NCBI RefSeq assembly: GCF_000420325.1
Contig: NZ_ATUS01000005.1
Location: forward strand, 124,001 to 188,000
Direction: 5' to 3'
Origin: Spongiibacter tropicus DSM 19543
GTDB lineage: Bacteria > Pseudomonadota > Gammaproteobacteria > Pseudomonadales > Spongiibacteraceae
DNA length: 64,000 bases
Shown here: in pieces, positions 34,444 to 43,793 of the stretch
How positions within the stretch are numbered: the stretch's first letter is position 1
Layout of the letters: every line of letters begins with the position of its first letter
Position numbers and translations under genes: made by a program
The notes under the pieces: model-generated
Database searches by the model: none
What the model was told of the DNA's origin: nothing
What the model saw: only the letters and a program-made list of their open reading frames with translations

Positions 34444-35756
34444 TGAGAAGCTTGCATTGGAGCCATGTCGTGGCCTTGAGCCTGTTACTGGCATTGAGCG
34501 CCTGCTCGGAGGATATTTCTTCTAAAAGTGATGATACCGAGCTGGACGACGGCGGCGGCGACAGTACCCCACCGCCTGCCACTGAGCCCGGCCCCGGCGG
34601 CCAACAGCTCAGCTTCAGTATGACCGATAGCGCTACGTTCATCGCCAGTGTGGATGCCAGCGAGGACGCCTGGATATATGTCGATATTATCAATCAGCAG
34701 CAGGTGAACCCGGCCAATCCCGAAGTGAGCGATGCCTGGCATCTGGCGCACCGGGGCACGGAAATCAAGTTGAATGGCGGCGATTCTGGTGCACCCAGTA
34801 CCGGTGTCAGCAATGCCATATACGGCCAGAAGGTGGAGAAGGGCGAGGCCTTTCCTTTCGAGACTGTCGTCGGCGCGCCGCCGGAAAATTCCGTGACGTA
34901 TCGCACTGATGTGGTGGGTGACCACGATGGGCTGGCAATCACGCCAGACCAGTTGATCTATGCAATGACCACCTATCCTGAGGCCGACCAGAACTATGTC
35001 GCGCTGATTGGTGGCGACAAGGGCTGGTATCACGAATCGGCCTTTGCGGTGAACATTACGCCCCGCGAAAACGTCGGCTATGTGCTGCGCACTCACGAGT
35101 GCCGCTACTTCAAGTTTCGCATGCTCGATTACAGCAATGACGACGGCGACAAGGGCTATCCTCAATACGAGTTTCTGGAGATTCCCGGCAGCAGTTGTTC
35201 GGAAGATCCGCTGGGCGAACAGCGAGCGACCTTCTCCACTGAAAATAATGTGACGGCGGCGGAAGTGGATGCCTCCGGCGAAGAAGAGTGGGTGTATGTG
35301 GATCTGCAGAGTATCAGTCAGGTCTTCCCCTCTGCGCCCGCCAGTGAGCCGGATAGCTGGGACGTCGCCTTCCAGCGCTCCGATATTAAGATCAACAGCG
35401 GTGCCTCGGGAACCGGCGCGGTCGGTATTCACGATATCTTGCAAGGGGACTGGGAGGCGATTACCACGGTTCCCGACGATGCGGACTACCACAGCGATGA
35501 CAGCGATGCGCTGGCCTTTGTGACGTACCCTGAAGGTGATGGCTCATGTCAGGGCGTGGATACCGACTACGGCTGGTATCACTATTCTTACTTCTGCAAC
35601 GAGGGGGATGGTATCCACCATATTTCCCCCCGCGATGTGGTGTATATCGTTAAGGATGGCGATCAATTCTGGAAGTTGCGCATGCTGGATTACTACAGCG
35701 ACGCCGGTGACTCGGGACACCTCTCTCTCGAATTCGCGCCGATTGCCGCTGACTGA
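34443..35756 (+). CDS. Lipoprotein with two tandem HmuY-like domains
   Basis: A 437-residue lipoprotein from ATG 34443. The signal ends in LSAC (Cys21), followed by an acidic, Gly/Pro-rich linker to about residue 52. Two homologous HmuY-family units follow, about 55-250 and 262-437. Matching landmarks are WIYVDI (77) with WVYVDL (283), WHLAHRGTEIKLNGG (99) with WDVAFQRSDIKINSG (306), GWYHES (194) with GWYHYS (377), and FRMLDYSNDDGD with LRMLDYYSDAGD. HmuY of Porphyromonas is a single-domain hemophore handing heme to HmuR. A tandem version beside a HmuR-type receptor suggests a two-site surface hemophore. Heme ligands cannot be assigned. Confidence 0.82.
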   Translation: MRSLHWSHVVALSLLLALSACSEDISSKSDDTELDDGGGDSTPPPATEPGPGGQQLSFSMTDSATFIASVDASEDAWIYVDIINQQQVNPANPEVSDAWHLAHRGTEIKLNGGDSGAPSTGVSNAIYGQKVEKGEAFPFETVVGAPPENSVTYRTDVVGDHDGLAITPDQLIYAMTTYPEADQNYVALIGGDKGWYHESAFAVNITPRENVGYVLRTHECRYFKFRMLDYSNDDGDKGYPQYEFLEIPGSSCSEDPLGEQRATFSTENNVTAAEVDASGEEEWVYVDLQSISQVFPSAPASEPDSWDVAFQRSDIKINSGASGTGAVGIHDILQGDWEAITTVPDDADYHSDDSDALAFVTYPEGDGSCQGVDTDYGWYHYSYFCNEGDGIHHISPRDVVYIVKDGDQFWKLRMLDYYSDAGDSGHLSLEFAPIAAD

Positions 35757-35816
35757 TCGCGCCCAATCAGGTCGGGCAGCGGACATGCGGCCACGACTGC
35801 GGTTTATAGTCTTTGG

Positions 35817-37241
35817 TCAGACGGTGTCATCCGCTCGGTAGGGCACCGCCGCCTGTAACTGGTCGTTGATATCCAGTGGCCGACCGGCCTGCGGAAACGC
35901 CCGCTGCGTGCAATCGTTCCGAGGGCAGACGCGACAGCCGGGGCCGATCGGCGTGACCAGTGCTTTGCTGTTCAAGTCCAGGCCATCGGCGTAAACCAGC
36001 CGGTGTGCATGCTGTAATTCGCAGCCCAGCCCAATGGCAAAGCGTCGCACTCGGGCATGATAGCTGCCGCCGCCCTGAGTCACTTCCCGCGCAATGCAGA
36101 AAAACTGCTGGCCATCGGGCATCTGTGCAATCTGCGTTAACACCCGGCGGTCGGTGCCGAAGGCTTCGTGGACATTCCACAGGGGGCAGGCGCCGCCGGT
36201 TCGGGCAAAGTGAAAACTGGTTGCGCTTTGTCGCTTGGAAATATTGCCCGCCTGATCCACCCGCACAAAATAGAAGGGAATGCCTTTTTGTCCGCTGCGC
36301 TGCAAGGTGCTCAAGCGGTGGCAGACCTGCTCGGTAGAAACGCGAAAGTGCTGACATAGCGCGTCGATATCGTAGCGCTGTTGTTCGGCCACCTGCATGA
36401 ATGCGCCGTAGGGCATCAGCAGAGCGCCAGCAAAGTAGTTAGCCAGGCCAATGCGCGCCAGACGTTGTGTCTGCTCACTGCTGAAGTCGGCGTCGGCACA
36501 CAGTAGGCTGATCTGCTTGTCCTGATCGAGCAACGCAATCTGGCTGGCCATCTGGAAGCACTGCTGAAAACGCTGGAGCTGGCTGCTGAGAAAAAGCTGG
36601 CGAGTGTTTGAGTCGTAGTGCCGCAGCGCGCCGTTGTGGGGAGGCTGATCGATATTGACGGTGACGTCGAAAGCGGTGCGCAAATAGTCCTGCAGTTGCT
36701 GATGGAGTGTCAGCCTGTCGAAGTCCTGCTGCCGGTAAAGCTGTTCGGCGGCCTGATCCAACAGGTCGATGTAGTTATTGTGCCGGTAAAAATAATCCCG
36801 CACTTCCTCGTGGGGCAACGGCGACAGGTGCGCTGTGTGCTGCTCACCGTAGAAGCGGCTGACCAACTGCTGGTATTCCTCCTGTAAGCGTGAGAAACGC
36901 TGATACAGCCGGGTAAAGCTGGTGGCGAGCTCCGGCTGCTGTTGAGTGAAGGCCTCTACCTCCTGCCACTGAATCTGGCTGTCGGCCAGAAACGGGTCTT
37001 TCAGCGCCAGATTGATATCGGCGGCCAGTTGCGCATCGCTGTTGTCTGCAAACTGCGCCACGTCGATATTGAAAACATTGCTGAGTTTGATCAGCACGGA
37101 GGCGCTGACCGGGCGCTGATTGTTTTCGATCTGGTTCAGGTAGCTGGGCGACAGGCCCAGCTTGCTCGCGCATTGCATTTGGTTGAGCTGGTGCTGCTCG
37201 CGCAGGCGTCGGATTCTCGGCCCGACAAACAGTTTCTTCAT
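35817..37241 (-). CDS. Short-chain fatty acyl-CoA regulator (ScfR/PrpR/RamB-type) transcription factor
   Basis: A 474-residue regulator from ATG 37241 (the upstream in-frame extension is intergenic DNA). Residues 1-65 are an XRE helix-turn-helix (IRRLREQHQLNQMQCASKLGLSPSYLNQIENNQRPVS in parts). An IrrE/ImmA-like domain follows at about 150-290, then a DUF2083-type C-terminus with a cysteine cluster (CRVCPRNDCTQRAFP). Family members RamB of Corynebacterium and PrpR of Mycobacterium bind TTTGCAAA sites and control propionate, methylcitrate and glyoxylate genes, sensing acyl-CoA. The same motif lies upstream of this gene (37268-37380) and of prpC (60681-60883), so autoregulation and control of prpC-acnD are likely. 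Confidence 0.9.
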   Translation of the reverse strand: MKKLFVGPRIRRLREQHQLNQMQCASKLGLSPSYLNQIENNQRPVSASVLIKLSNVFNIDVAQFADNSDAQLAADINLALKDPFLADSQIQWQEVEAFTQQQPELATSFTRLYQRFSRLQEEYQQLVSRFYGEQHTAHLSPLPHEEVRDYFYRHNNYIDLLDQAAEQLYRQQDFDRLTLHQQLQDYLRTAFDVTVNIDQPPHNGALRHYDSNTRQLFLSSQLQRFQQCFQMASQIALLDQDKQISLLCADADFSSEQTQRLARIGLANYFAGALLMPYGAFMQVAEQQRYDIDALCQHFRVSTEQVCHRLSTLQRSGQKGIPFYFVRVDQAGNISKRQSATSFHFARTGGACPLWNVHEAFGTDRRVLTQIAQMPDGQQFFCIAREVTQGGGSYHARVRRFAIGLGCELQHAHRLVYADGLDLNSKALVTPIGPGCRVCPRNDCTQRAFPQAGRPLDINDQLQAAVPYRADDTV

Positions 37242-37267
37242 GGCGCTCTCGCTACAAGGACATCGGC

Positions 37268-37380
37268 TTGCAAATACTTCGCTTTTTTGCATACTGATTT
37301 GCGAAGAATTTCCTATTAAACCCTTTAACAACAATAGCTTATGTGATTTTGCAATGTTTGCAAATACTATGATTGCGAAC
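37268..37380. promoter_or_regulatory. Cluster of TTTGCAA/TTGCGAA motifs upstream of the ScfR-type gene
   Basis: Four stretches: TTGCAAATACTTCGC at 37268-37282, ATTTGCGAAGAATT at 37297-37310, TTTTGCAA at 37347-37354, and TTTGCAA-N9-TTGCGAA from 37357 to 37379. They sit between the regulator and the divergent thioesterase and match the TTTGCAAA-type sites bound by RamB/PrpR. The same words occur before prpC. Confidence 0.65.
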
Positions 37381-37455
37381 TTTGCTGCGGCACTTGTCTG
37401 CCTAAAGCGGGTTTTGAACCGGGTCGTGTATCGAATTCGACAGGCTGTCAGTGTT

Positions 37456-37479
37456 GCCCGGCGTTTGCCGGGCTTTTTT
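37456..37479 (+). terminator. Intrinsic terminator just upstream of the thioesterase gene
   Basis: GCCCGGC, loop GTTT, GCCGGGC, then TTTTTT. It is oriented to end plus-strand transcription 21 bases before the thioesterase ATG, yet no plus-strand gene precedes it; the gene upstream is divergent. It may end a short leader RNA or act as an attenuator. Confidence 0.8.
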
Positions 37480-37499
37480 CTTTGATTTCGGAGGGGATC

Positions 37500-37967
37500 A
37501 TGAACGGTCAACAGCAGCAGCGTTTGCAGGCGTTTTCTCAGCAGGCCATCACGGCTATTCCCTTGCTGCAGTCTATGGATGTTCGCTTCACGGCGTTTAG
37601 CGATTACAGCTTGCGCGTCGATATGCCGCTGGCGCCGAACATCAATGACAAAAACACCGGTTTTGGCGGCAGTATCGTCGCGCTGGCAACCACGGCAGGT
37701 TGGGCCATGCTGCAGCTGCTGATGCAGGGCTTGTCACGGGATTATCAGGTTCTGATTGTCGAGAGCCATATCCGTTATCTGGCGCCAGTAACCGCGAATT
37801 GCTATGCCTTGGCATCTGTTACCGAGTCGGCGATGTGTGCGTTCTACAAAATGCTCAATCAGCGCGGCTCCGGGCGAATGACCATTCAGACGGGGATTGA
37901 GCAGGACGGCAGACAACTCGCTGTTTTTACGGGGACTTACAAAGTGACGCAGCGCTTACCCGGATAA
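37500..37967 (+). CDS. YiiD_C-type hotdog thioesterase
   Basis: A 155-residue protein from ATG 37500 with the strong ribosome site GGAGGGGA. It matches the putative thioesterase domain found at the C-terminus of E. coli YiiD (PF09500). Landmarks are IPLLQSMDVRF, MPLAPNINDKNTGFGGS with the conserved Asn/Asp-Lys segment, and ESHIRYLAPVT. It probably hydrolyses an acyl-CoA or acyl-ACP in the cytosol. Divergence from an acyl-CoA-sensing regulator and the shared motifs at 37268-37380 suggest it belongs to that regulon. Confidence 0.8.
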   Translation: MNGQQQQRLQAFSQQAITAIPLLQSMDVRFTAFSDYSLRVDMPLAPNINDKNTGFGGSIVALATTAGWAMLQLLMQGLSRDYQVLIVESHIRYLAPVTANCYALASVTESAMCAFYKMLNQRGSGRMTIQTGIEQDGRQLAVFTGTYKVTQRLPG

Positions 37968-38060
37968 GAACTGTCTAGCGGCAATGTTGGCGGACTCGAT
38001 CCCGCTCCCTCGTTCCTCCGCCATGCCTGTGAGGGGTGGGGGCATTTTTTGGGCTGCGAA

Positions 38061-39041
38061 TCAGGAGGTTTTACCCAGCCGTGCCATCAGTGCATCGCTC
38101 GCCTCCGGTGCTATTGCGCGGGCGAGCAGGGCGGTTGGCGCATGAAATACCCGTTCATAGTACTGCGCCCGTTCTGCCTGACGCTCTCTCCTGAACTCAT
38201 CAAAACTTGACGCGGCATCGCGAAATGTCTGCCGCAGTGCTTCTTTGCTGATTCCCATATAAAACGCCAGTTCAGAAAAATCACAGCTGGCGAACCGCAG
38301 GCGTTGATCCAGCAGCAGACGGGCGCGACCGAGCGGTGCCTGTTCGCCTAACAGCTCTGCTTGAAAGGCGCTGATCTGGTTTTCAAGGCTTTTCAGTGCG
38401 CCGGGGTCCGCGGTGCTCAGATCGGTATCGAGGTATTCCTCCGCAAAGTGAATGGCGTCACTGGGCTGGGAAAAACGCAGTTCGCAGCGAAAGAATGCCC
38501 GGAAGGTATCAGTAAATTTTCCACCGGGGTCCGGAAAACTGAAACTGAGCTGGCTGGCTTGCCAGAAGCCGCCGGTAATCTGTCTCAGCAACAGAAACAA
38601 TTGCGCGGTGCCCAACAGGTTGCGCTGATGATTGTATTCACTGGCAAAGGGCGATGGCTGCTTGCTGAGGGTGACCAGGCCATTGTCTGTGTGCTGTTGC
38701 CAGTAGCCGGTATCCTGATAGTACACCGCGTAGTGCTCGGCCTTGTTCAGTCCGCTGCGCAGATCGAGAGAGTAGGCTATCAGGCGGCCGGGCAAGCCCA
38801 GTCGTGGTGCACCCAGATGTTGCGCGACGCGCAGCGCCAGGTCGTGGCAGTGGTAGAGTCGGGCCACTTCTTCGAGCAACTGATTGAACAGGTGGCTGGG
38901 AACCAGCTTTTCCGGTGAGGCGAGCAGCGAGGGCGCGAGATCAAGGCTTTTCAGGGCATCCTTGGCATCAATGCCGAGTTCGTTACAGGCTTTGAGGAAA
39001 GCATTCAGGACATCTTCTTCATCAGAAAGGAAGGGTCTCAT
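38061..39041 (-). CDS. AraC-family transcriptional regulator (OruR/arabinose_bd-type N-terminus)
   Basis: A 326-residue protein from ATG 39041, which has AGGTGA upstream; a GTG three codons earlier has none. The N-terminal domain (about 10-190) is the 'Arabinose_bd' type of Pseudomonas OruR-like regulators (LARLYHCHDLALRVAQHLG-type stretch, LPGRLIAYSLDLRSGLNKA, QLSFSFPDP). The C-terminal AraC DNA-binding region (about 235-315) is recognisable but weak: FSELAFYMGISKEALRQTFRDAASSFDEFRRERQ in two pieces. It is a single gene between the thioesterase and metE. No target is visible; such regulators often control lipid or amino acid catabolism. Confidence 0.75.
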   Translation of the reverse strand: MRPFLSDEEDVLNAFLKACNELGIDAKDALKSLDLAPSLLASPEKLVPSHLFNQLLEEVARLYHCHDLALRVAQHLGAPRLGLPGRLIAYSLDLRSGLNKAEHYAVYYQDTGYWQQHTDNGLVTLSKQPSPFASEYNHQRNLLGTAQLFLLLRQITGGFWQASQLSFSFPDPGGKFTDTFRAFFRCELRFSQPSDAIHFAEEYLDTDLSTADPGALKSLENQISAFQAELLGEQAPLGRARLLLDQRLRFASCDFSELAFYMGISKEALRQTFRDAASSFDEFRRERQAERAQYYERVFHAPTALLARAIAPEASDALMARLGKTS

Positions 39042-39187
39042 GGCACTCACCTTGTGCTGGCTGTTGATAAGACATTTCTATGGAAACATCTGTTGGACAT
39101 CTGGGAGCAATTTCTGTGCCCAAATCACGGTGCCATGAGAACTAAGGGGGCCATGAGCATTAACCGCTGTACGACAGTGCGCCTCTG

Positions 39188-41467
39188 TCAGCCTGCGCGG
39201 AGCTGATGGGCGGCGCTGACCATGTTTTGCAAGGCCGCCAGGACTTCCTTCCAGCCGCGGGTTTTGAGGCCGCAGTCGGGGTTGATCCACAGCCTTTCCG
39301 CGGGCAGCTTTTCGGCGGCCTTGCGCATCAGGCTGACAATCGCCTCGCTGCTGGGCACATTGGGGGAGTGAATGTCGTACACGCCCGGACCGATGTCATT
39401 GGGATAGTTAAAATCGTCAAAGGCATCGAGCAGCTCCAGTTCCGAGCGCGAGGTTTCGATGGTGATGACGTCGGCGTCCATTCGGGCGATGCTGTCGATA
39501 ATGTCATTGAACTCGGAATAGCACATATGGGTGTGAATCTGGGTGTCATCGCGCACGCCGTTGGCGGCAATCCGAAAGGATTCCACCGCCCAGTCCAGAT
39601 ACTCCTGCCGCTGGGCGCGACGCAGTGGCAGGCCCTCGCGCAGCGCCGCTTCGTCGATTTGAATGATGCGGATGCCGGCGGCTTCCAGATCCAGTACCTC
39701 TTGGCGGATGGCCAGTGCAAGCTGATAGCAACTGTCGCGGCGCGGCTGGTCGTCGCGGACAAAGGACCAGTTCAGAATGGTTACCGGGCCGGTCAGCATG
39801 CCTTTCATCGGCTTGTCTGTCAGGCTCTGGGCAAAGCAGCTCCACTCCACTGTCATGGCGCTGGGGCGACTGATATCGCCGAACAGAATTGGCGGTTTGA
39901 CACAGCGGGAGCCATAGGACTGAACCCAGCCATACTGGCTGAAGGCGTAACCGTCCAGCTGTTGGCCAAAATACTCGACCATGTCATTGCGCTCGGCTTC
40001 TCCGTGAACCAGCACATCCAGCCCCAGGGCCTCCTGCTCAGCGATGCAATAGGCAATTTCCTGCTGCATATACTGACGGTATTGCTGTTCACTGAGTTCA
40101 CCGCGTTTGTAGCGCAGCCGGAACTGGCGAATATCGGCGGTCTGTGGGAAGGAGCCGATGGTAGTGGTGGGGAAGCGCGGCAGTTGCAACAGGCGTCGCT
40201 GCTGCTCGGCGCGATCTGCAAAGGGACTTTGGCGATTGCCCAGTCCACGGTGAATGCCGTTCACGGCAGCCTGTACCTCGGATTTGTGCACCCGGCTGGA
40301 GTGGCGTCGACGGGCGAGTGCTTCGGTGTTTGACTGCAGAGCGTGGCTGATACTGCTTCGCCCTCGGTTCAATGCGGCGCCGACGGTTTGCAGTTCAGCG
40401 AGCTTCTCTACGGCAAACGCCAGCCAGGATTTCAGCTCTCCGTCGAGCTGAGTTTCCTCTTCCAGCGAGTAAGGCACATGCAGCAGCGAGCAGGAGGGGG
40501 CCAGCCACAGGCGGTCGCCGAGCTGTTGCGACAGAGGTTCCAGCCAGTCGAGCAGGGGCAGCAGGTCGGTTTTCCAGATATTTCGCCCGTTGATCACGCC
40601 CAGTGAAAGAATGCGCTCGGGGGGCAGGGCGGTCGCCAGGGCGACGGCCTCTCTGCGGCCTTCTTCGGGCTGGCTGACGCAGTCGATGTGCAGGCCGTCG
40701 ACGGGCAGCTCTGCCGCCAGCGTGAAATTCTCCAGCAGCGGCCCGAAATAGCTGCACAGCAATTTTTTGGGGCCGTGCTTTTCAAGTGCCCGATAGCTGT
40801 CGACGAATGCTTGTTGCCAGTCCTCATCCAGATCGCAGGCCAGAGCGGGTTCATCTATTTGCAGCCACTCCAGCGACGTGGCGGCAAGGCGGTCGAGCAG
40901 TTGCTGGTAAACCGGCAGCAGGCGGGGAAGCAGGTCCAGCGCATCGCTGCCGTCCTTGGTTTTGCTCAGGTACAAATAGGTGATGGGGCCAATAATCACC
41001 GCTTTGGGTCTGGCGCCCTGCAACTTGGCTTCCCCCAATTCGCCGAGCAGCCGAGCGGGGTACAGCGCGAACTGGCTGTTGGCGTCCAGCTCCGGCACGA
41101 GATAGTGGTAGTTGGTATCGAACCACTTGGTCATTTCTGCTGCGTGCTTGCACTGACAGTCGCTGTCGTCGGGCGCACGGCCCCGTGCTGCGCGGAAGTA
41201 GCTGTCCAGATCCTTGCCGCCCAGTGCACGCGGGGGGAGATTGCCGAGGGTGACGCTCATATCCAGCATCTGGTCGTATAGCGAGAAGTCGCCGACCGGC
41301 TGCCAGTCCAGCGCGGACTGCAACTGCCAGTGTCGCTCACGCAGTTTGGCGGCGGTGGCGAGCAGGTCGTCGCTGCCGGTCTGTCCCTGCCAGTAAGATT
41401 CCAGTGCAAATTTTAATTCCCGCGAAGCGCCAATTCGGGGGAAGCCCAGGTTGTGAAGAATGGCCAT
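39188..41467 (-). CDS. metE: Cobalamin-independent methionine synthase MetE
   Basis: A 759-residue enzyme of typical length (E. coli 753). It transfers the methyl group of methyltetrahydropteroyltriglutamate to homocysteine. The N-terminal half begins [20 protein letters not shown]. The C-terminal catalytic domain has [16 protein letters not shown], the zinc/substrate region [11 protein letters not shown], and [13 protein letters not shown] with the last zinc cysteine. It is divergent from metR, the activator that normally controls it. MetE is zinc-dependent and oxidation-sensitive, which is of interest next to a zinc-limitation island and a cobinamide-salvage gene. Confidence 0.98.
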   Translation of the reverse strand: MAILHNLGFPRIGASRELKFALESYWQGQTGSDDLLATAAKLRERHWQLQSALDWQPVGDFSLYDQMLDMSVTLGNLPPRALGGKDLDSYFRAARGRAPDDSDCQCKHAAEMTKWFDTNYHYLVPELDANSQFALYPARLLGELGEAKLQGARPKAVIIGPITYLYLSKTKDGSDALDLLPRLLPVYQQLLDRLAATSLEWLQIDEPALACDLDEDWQQAFVDSYRALEKHGPKKLLCSYFGPLLENFTLAAELPVDGLHIDCVSQPEEGRREAVALATALPPERILSLGVINGRNIWKTDLLPLLDWLEPLSQQLGDRLWLAPSCSLLHVPYSLEEETQLDGELKSWLAFAVEKLAELQTVGAALNRGRSSISHALQSNTEALARRRHSSRVHKSEVQAAVNGIHRGLGNRQSPFADRAEQQRRLLQLPRFPTTTIGSFPQTADIRQFRLRYKRGELSEQQYRQYMQQEIAYCIAEQEALGLDVLVHGEAERNDMVEYFGQQLDGYAFSQYGWVQSYGSRCVKPPILFGDISRPSAMTVEWSCFAQSLTDKPMKGMLTGPVTILNWSFVRDDQPRRDSCYQLALAIRQEVLDLEAAGIRIIQIDEAALREGLPLRRAQRQEYLDWAVESFRIAANGVRDDTQIHTHMCYSEFNDIIDSIARMDADVITIETSRSELELLDAFDDFNYPNDIGPGVYDIHSPNVPSSEAIVSLMRKAAEKLPAERLWINPDCGLKTRGWKEVLAALQNMVSAAHQLRAG

Positions 41468-41562
41468 GGCCGCACTCCTGCTTGTTTCAGTAAAGGTTTT
41501 GGATGCGGGCTATGGTAGTGAGAGCCTTATATGAATAATAATGGTGTTTTTGCATCTATCTA

Positions 41563-41575
41563 TGAGGTTTGTTCA
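41563..41575. promoter_or_regulatory. Possible MetR-like site at the metR start
   Basis: TGAGGTTTGTTCA is one base from the MetR half-palindrome TGAA-N5-TTCA and overlaps the metR start codon. The fit is weak by chance standards, but the position between metE and metR is the expected one. Confidence 0.3.
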
Positions 41576-42465
41576 TGATTGAGCGCAGTCATCTGGCCAT
41601 TATTCGTGAGGTGGATCGGCAGGGCAGCCTCACGGCGGCGGCCGATACGCTCTGTTTGACCCAGTCGGCACTCAGTCATGCGATGCGCAAGCTGGAACAG
41701 CTCCTCGATACGCCGCTGTGGCGCAGGGAGGGGCGGCGTTTGCAATTGACCCCCGCCGGTCAGCAGATGCTGACGCTGGCCAATCGCTTGCTGCCACAGT
41801 TTGAACATGCCGAGGCGCAGATCGCGCAAATGGCGAAAGGGCTGCGCGGCGAGCTGCGCATTGGTATGGAGTGCCACCCCTGTTATCAATGGCTGCTAAC
41901 GGTGGTGTCGCCGTTTCTGGAGGCCTGGCCCGACGTGGATGTTGATGTCAAACAGGCCTTTCAGTTCGGTGGCATAGCGGCCCTGTTCAACCACGATATC
42001 GATCTGCTGGTGACCCCCGATCCGCTTTATAAGCCGGGATTGCGGTTTACGCCGGTATTTGATTATGAGCAGGTGCTGGTGTTGCCCGCCGAGCATCGTC
42101 TGGCCGACTCACCCTGGCTTTCGGCGAAGCAGGTCGACAGTGAGGTGCTGTTCAGCTATCCGGTCGATATCGAGCGCCTGGACGTGTTCAGTGAGTTTTT
42201 CCTGCCCGCCGCCTGTAGCCCACGCAAGCATAAGACCGTTGAAACCACCGATATCATGCTGCAGATGGTCGCTGCCGGGCGAGGCATTGCTGCGCTGCCC
42301 GACTGGCTGGTGGCAGAGTACGCCCGGCGCTTACCCATTCGCGCTGTGCGGATGGGCAAACACGGTGTGAAAAAGCAGATTTTTCTTGGGATGCGCGAAG
42401 CCGATGCTGAGCAGTCCTATCTCGCGGCATTCGTCGAGATGGCCGCGGAGAGTGAGAGCGCATAG
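41575..42465 (+). CDS. metR: LysR-type activator MetR
   Basis: A 296-residue LysR protein from ATG 41575. The helix-turn-helix (LTAAADTLCLTQSALSHAMRKLE) is at about 20-42. The effector domain contains GELRIGMECHPCYQWLLTVV and DVDVKQAFQFGG; the ECHPCYQWL segment is diagnostic of MetR, which senses homocysteine. It is divergent from metE with a 107-base gap. Homology and arrangement both support activation of metE. Confidence 0.95.
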   Translation: MIERSHLAIIREVDRQGSLTAAADTLCLTQSALSHAMRKLEQLLDTPLWRREGRRLQLTPAGQQMLTLANRLLPQFEHAEAQIAQMAKGLRGELRIGMECHPCYQWLLTVVSPFLEAWPDVDVDVKQAFQFGGIAALFNHDIDLLVTPDPLYKPGLRFTPVFDYEQVLVLPAEHRLADSPWLSAKQVDSEVLFSYPVDIERLDVFSEFFLPAACSPRKHKTVETTDIMLQMVAAGRGIAALPDWLVAEYARRLPIRAVRMGKHGVKKQIFLGMREADAEQSYLAAFVEMAAESESA

Positions 42466-42537
42466 TCAGCATACAGAGGCATCGCGTAAACTGACTCCCA
42501 GCCATAGAGAGTGAGTGACTGTTCTCGGGAAGTGATT

Positions 42538-43035
42538 GTGGAAAACGATGAATACTGGATGCAGCGCGCCATTGCGCTGGCCGAGCAGGCAGATACCTTC
42601 AACGAGGTGCCGGTGGGGGCGGTTATCGTGCGCGATGGCGCACTGTTGGGCGAGGGCTTTAATCAGCCGATTTCGTCCTGCGACCCCAGCGCGCACGCTG
42701 AAATACTGGCCTTGCGTCAGGCTGCGCTGGCCGCCGACAATTACCGGCTACCCGGTGCAACGCTGTACGTAACGATCGAGCCCTGCGCCATGTGCGCCGG
42801 GGCGATTATCCACAGCCGGATTGAGCGCGTGGTCTTTGCTGCGACTGAACCCAAGGCGGGCGCGGTATGCAGCCACTTACAATTATTTGATCAGGCGCAG
42901 ATGAATCATCGGGTGCAGTGGCAGGGTGGGATACTGGCCGACGAGGCCACCACAGTCATGCAGGCCTTTTTCAATCGTCGTCGCGCTGAGAAGAAGCAGC
43001 TTAGGGCCGCGAAAAAAGACGCTGAGTCGGGCTGA
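42538..43035 (+). CDS. tadA: tRNA adenosine(34) deaminase TadA
   Basis: A 165-residue enzyme from GTG 42538 (GGGAAG upstream); a GTG at 42511 would add nine residues. Zinc and catalytic motifs are His53-Ala-Glu55 and Pro-Cys83-Ala-Met-Cys86. It converts A34 to inosine in tRNA-Arg(ACG) and is normally essential. A basic C-terminal tail (RRRAEKKQLRAAKK) contacts tRNA. It is convergent with the cbiZ gene, one base between stops. Confidence 0.93.
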   Translation: MENDEYWMQRAIALAEQADTFNEVPVGAVIVRDGALLGEGFNQPISSCDPSAHAEILALRQAALAADNYRLPGATLYVTIEPCAMCAGAIIHSRIERVVFAATEPKAGAVCSHLQLFDQAQMNHRVQWQGGILADEATTVMQAFFNRRRAEKKQLRAAKKDAESG

Positions 43036-43036
43036 G

Positions 43037-43690
43037 TCAGTCCTCGCGAATACTGCTGCACAGCGCATCCATATATAGCTGCGCGATAATTTCCCCTAGC
43101 TTTGTGTGTTTCCCGCACCAGCGCTCCGCACGGCCGTGGCCGCCGATAATGACCGAGGCATCGGTGCCCGTGCCCGTCGCCGGTTTTCCCGACAGTGGGC
43201 TGCGGATGCCCATCTCCTGAAGTGCGGCGGCCTTGGCTTCTGCCAGCAGTGCCAGCAGCTCGGCCTGACTGGCCGTGCTCCATTGCAGGTCGCTGATCAA
43301 TACGCTGTTAATGGTGCCGAGCGGGGTCGGGCTATCGCCCAGCCAGTCGGCCGGGTCACCGGCGCGGCGGGCGTTTCCCAATCCGCAGGTGAGAAATATC
43401 GCAATGGCGTGATCGGCGTATTCTGTCTGGCGGTAGCGGAAAGAAGCCATCAAGGCGCTGGTCATCAGGCCGATGGTGGGCCCCGGCAGGTCGAGGCGAT
43501 TCGCGGCCTGATGCAGGCTTTGTTCCGGCGTGAGCAGAGGGGAGACGGGATCGCCACTGACGCGCAGATTTAGTACCGAGCGTGCCTTGCAGAGGCCACC
43601 GTTGAAGACGGCTGAACTCAGGCAGGGGCGAGGCTGTGACCATTGCAGACTGAAACAGTCGCTGCTGTGTTGCCAATGCCAGTCTGTCAC
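43037..43690 (-). CDS. cbiZ: CbiZ-family adenosylcobinamide amidohydrolase
   Basis: A 217-residue protein starting at GTG 43690 with GGAGG upstream. It matches the CbiZ family (PF01955): LSSAVFNGGLCKARSVLNLRV, then GLMTSALMASFRY, NSVLISDLQW, and GTGTDASVIIGGHGRAERWCGKHTKLGEIIAQ (in parts: GTGTDASVIIGG, GKHTKLGEIIAQ). CbiZ cleaves the side chain of adenosylcobinamides so that foreign corrinoids can be rebuilt into cobalamin. It is a lone gene with no cobalamin riboswitch or transporter beside it. The host also has MetE, so cobalamin use may be facultative. Confidence 0.88.
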   Translation of the reverse strand: MTDWHWQHSSDCFSLQWSQPRPCLSSAVFNGGLCKARSVLNLRVSGDPVSPLLTPEQSLHQAANRLDLPGPTIGLMTSALMASFRYRQTEYADHAIAIFLTCGLGNARRAGDPADWLGDSPTPLGTINSVLISDLQWSTASQAELLALLAEAKAAALQEMGIRSPLSGKPATGTGTDASVIIGGHGRAERWCGKHTKLGEIIAQLYMDALCSSIRED

Positions 43691-43793
43691 GCCTTGCCTC
43701 CGGGTTGCAGTCGACTATTGTACGCGATGTGGGAGTGAATGCGCTGAGACAATTTATGGGGGGTGATGAAATATGGCCATCAACGCACGGCCA

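Noticed and set aside
37482-37499. Six-codon N-terminal extension of the thioesterase
   Set aside because: ATG 37500 has the strong GGAGGGGA ribosome site, which the extension would include in coding sequence.
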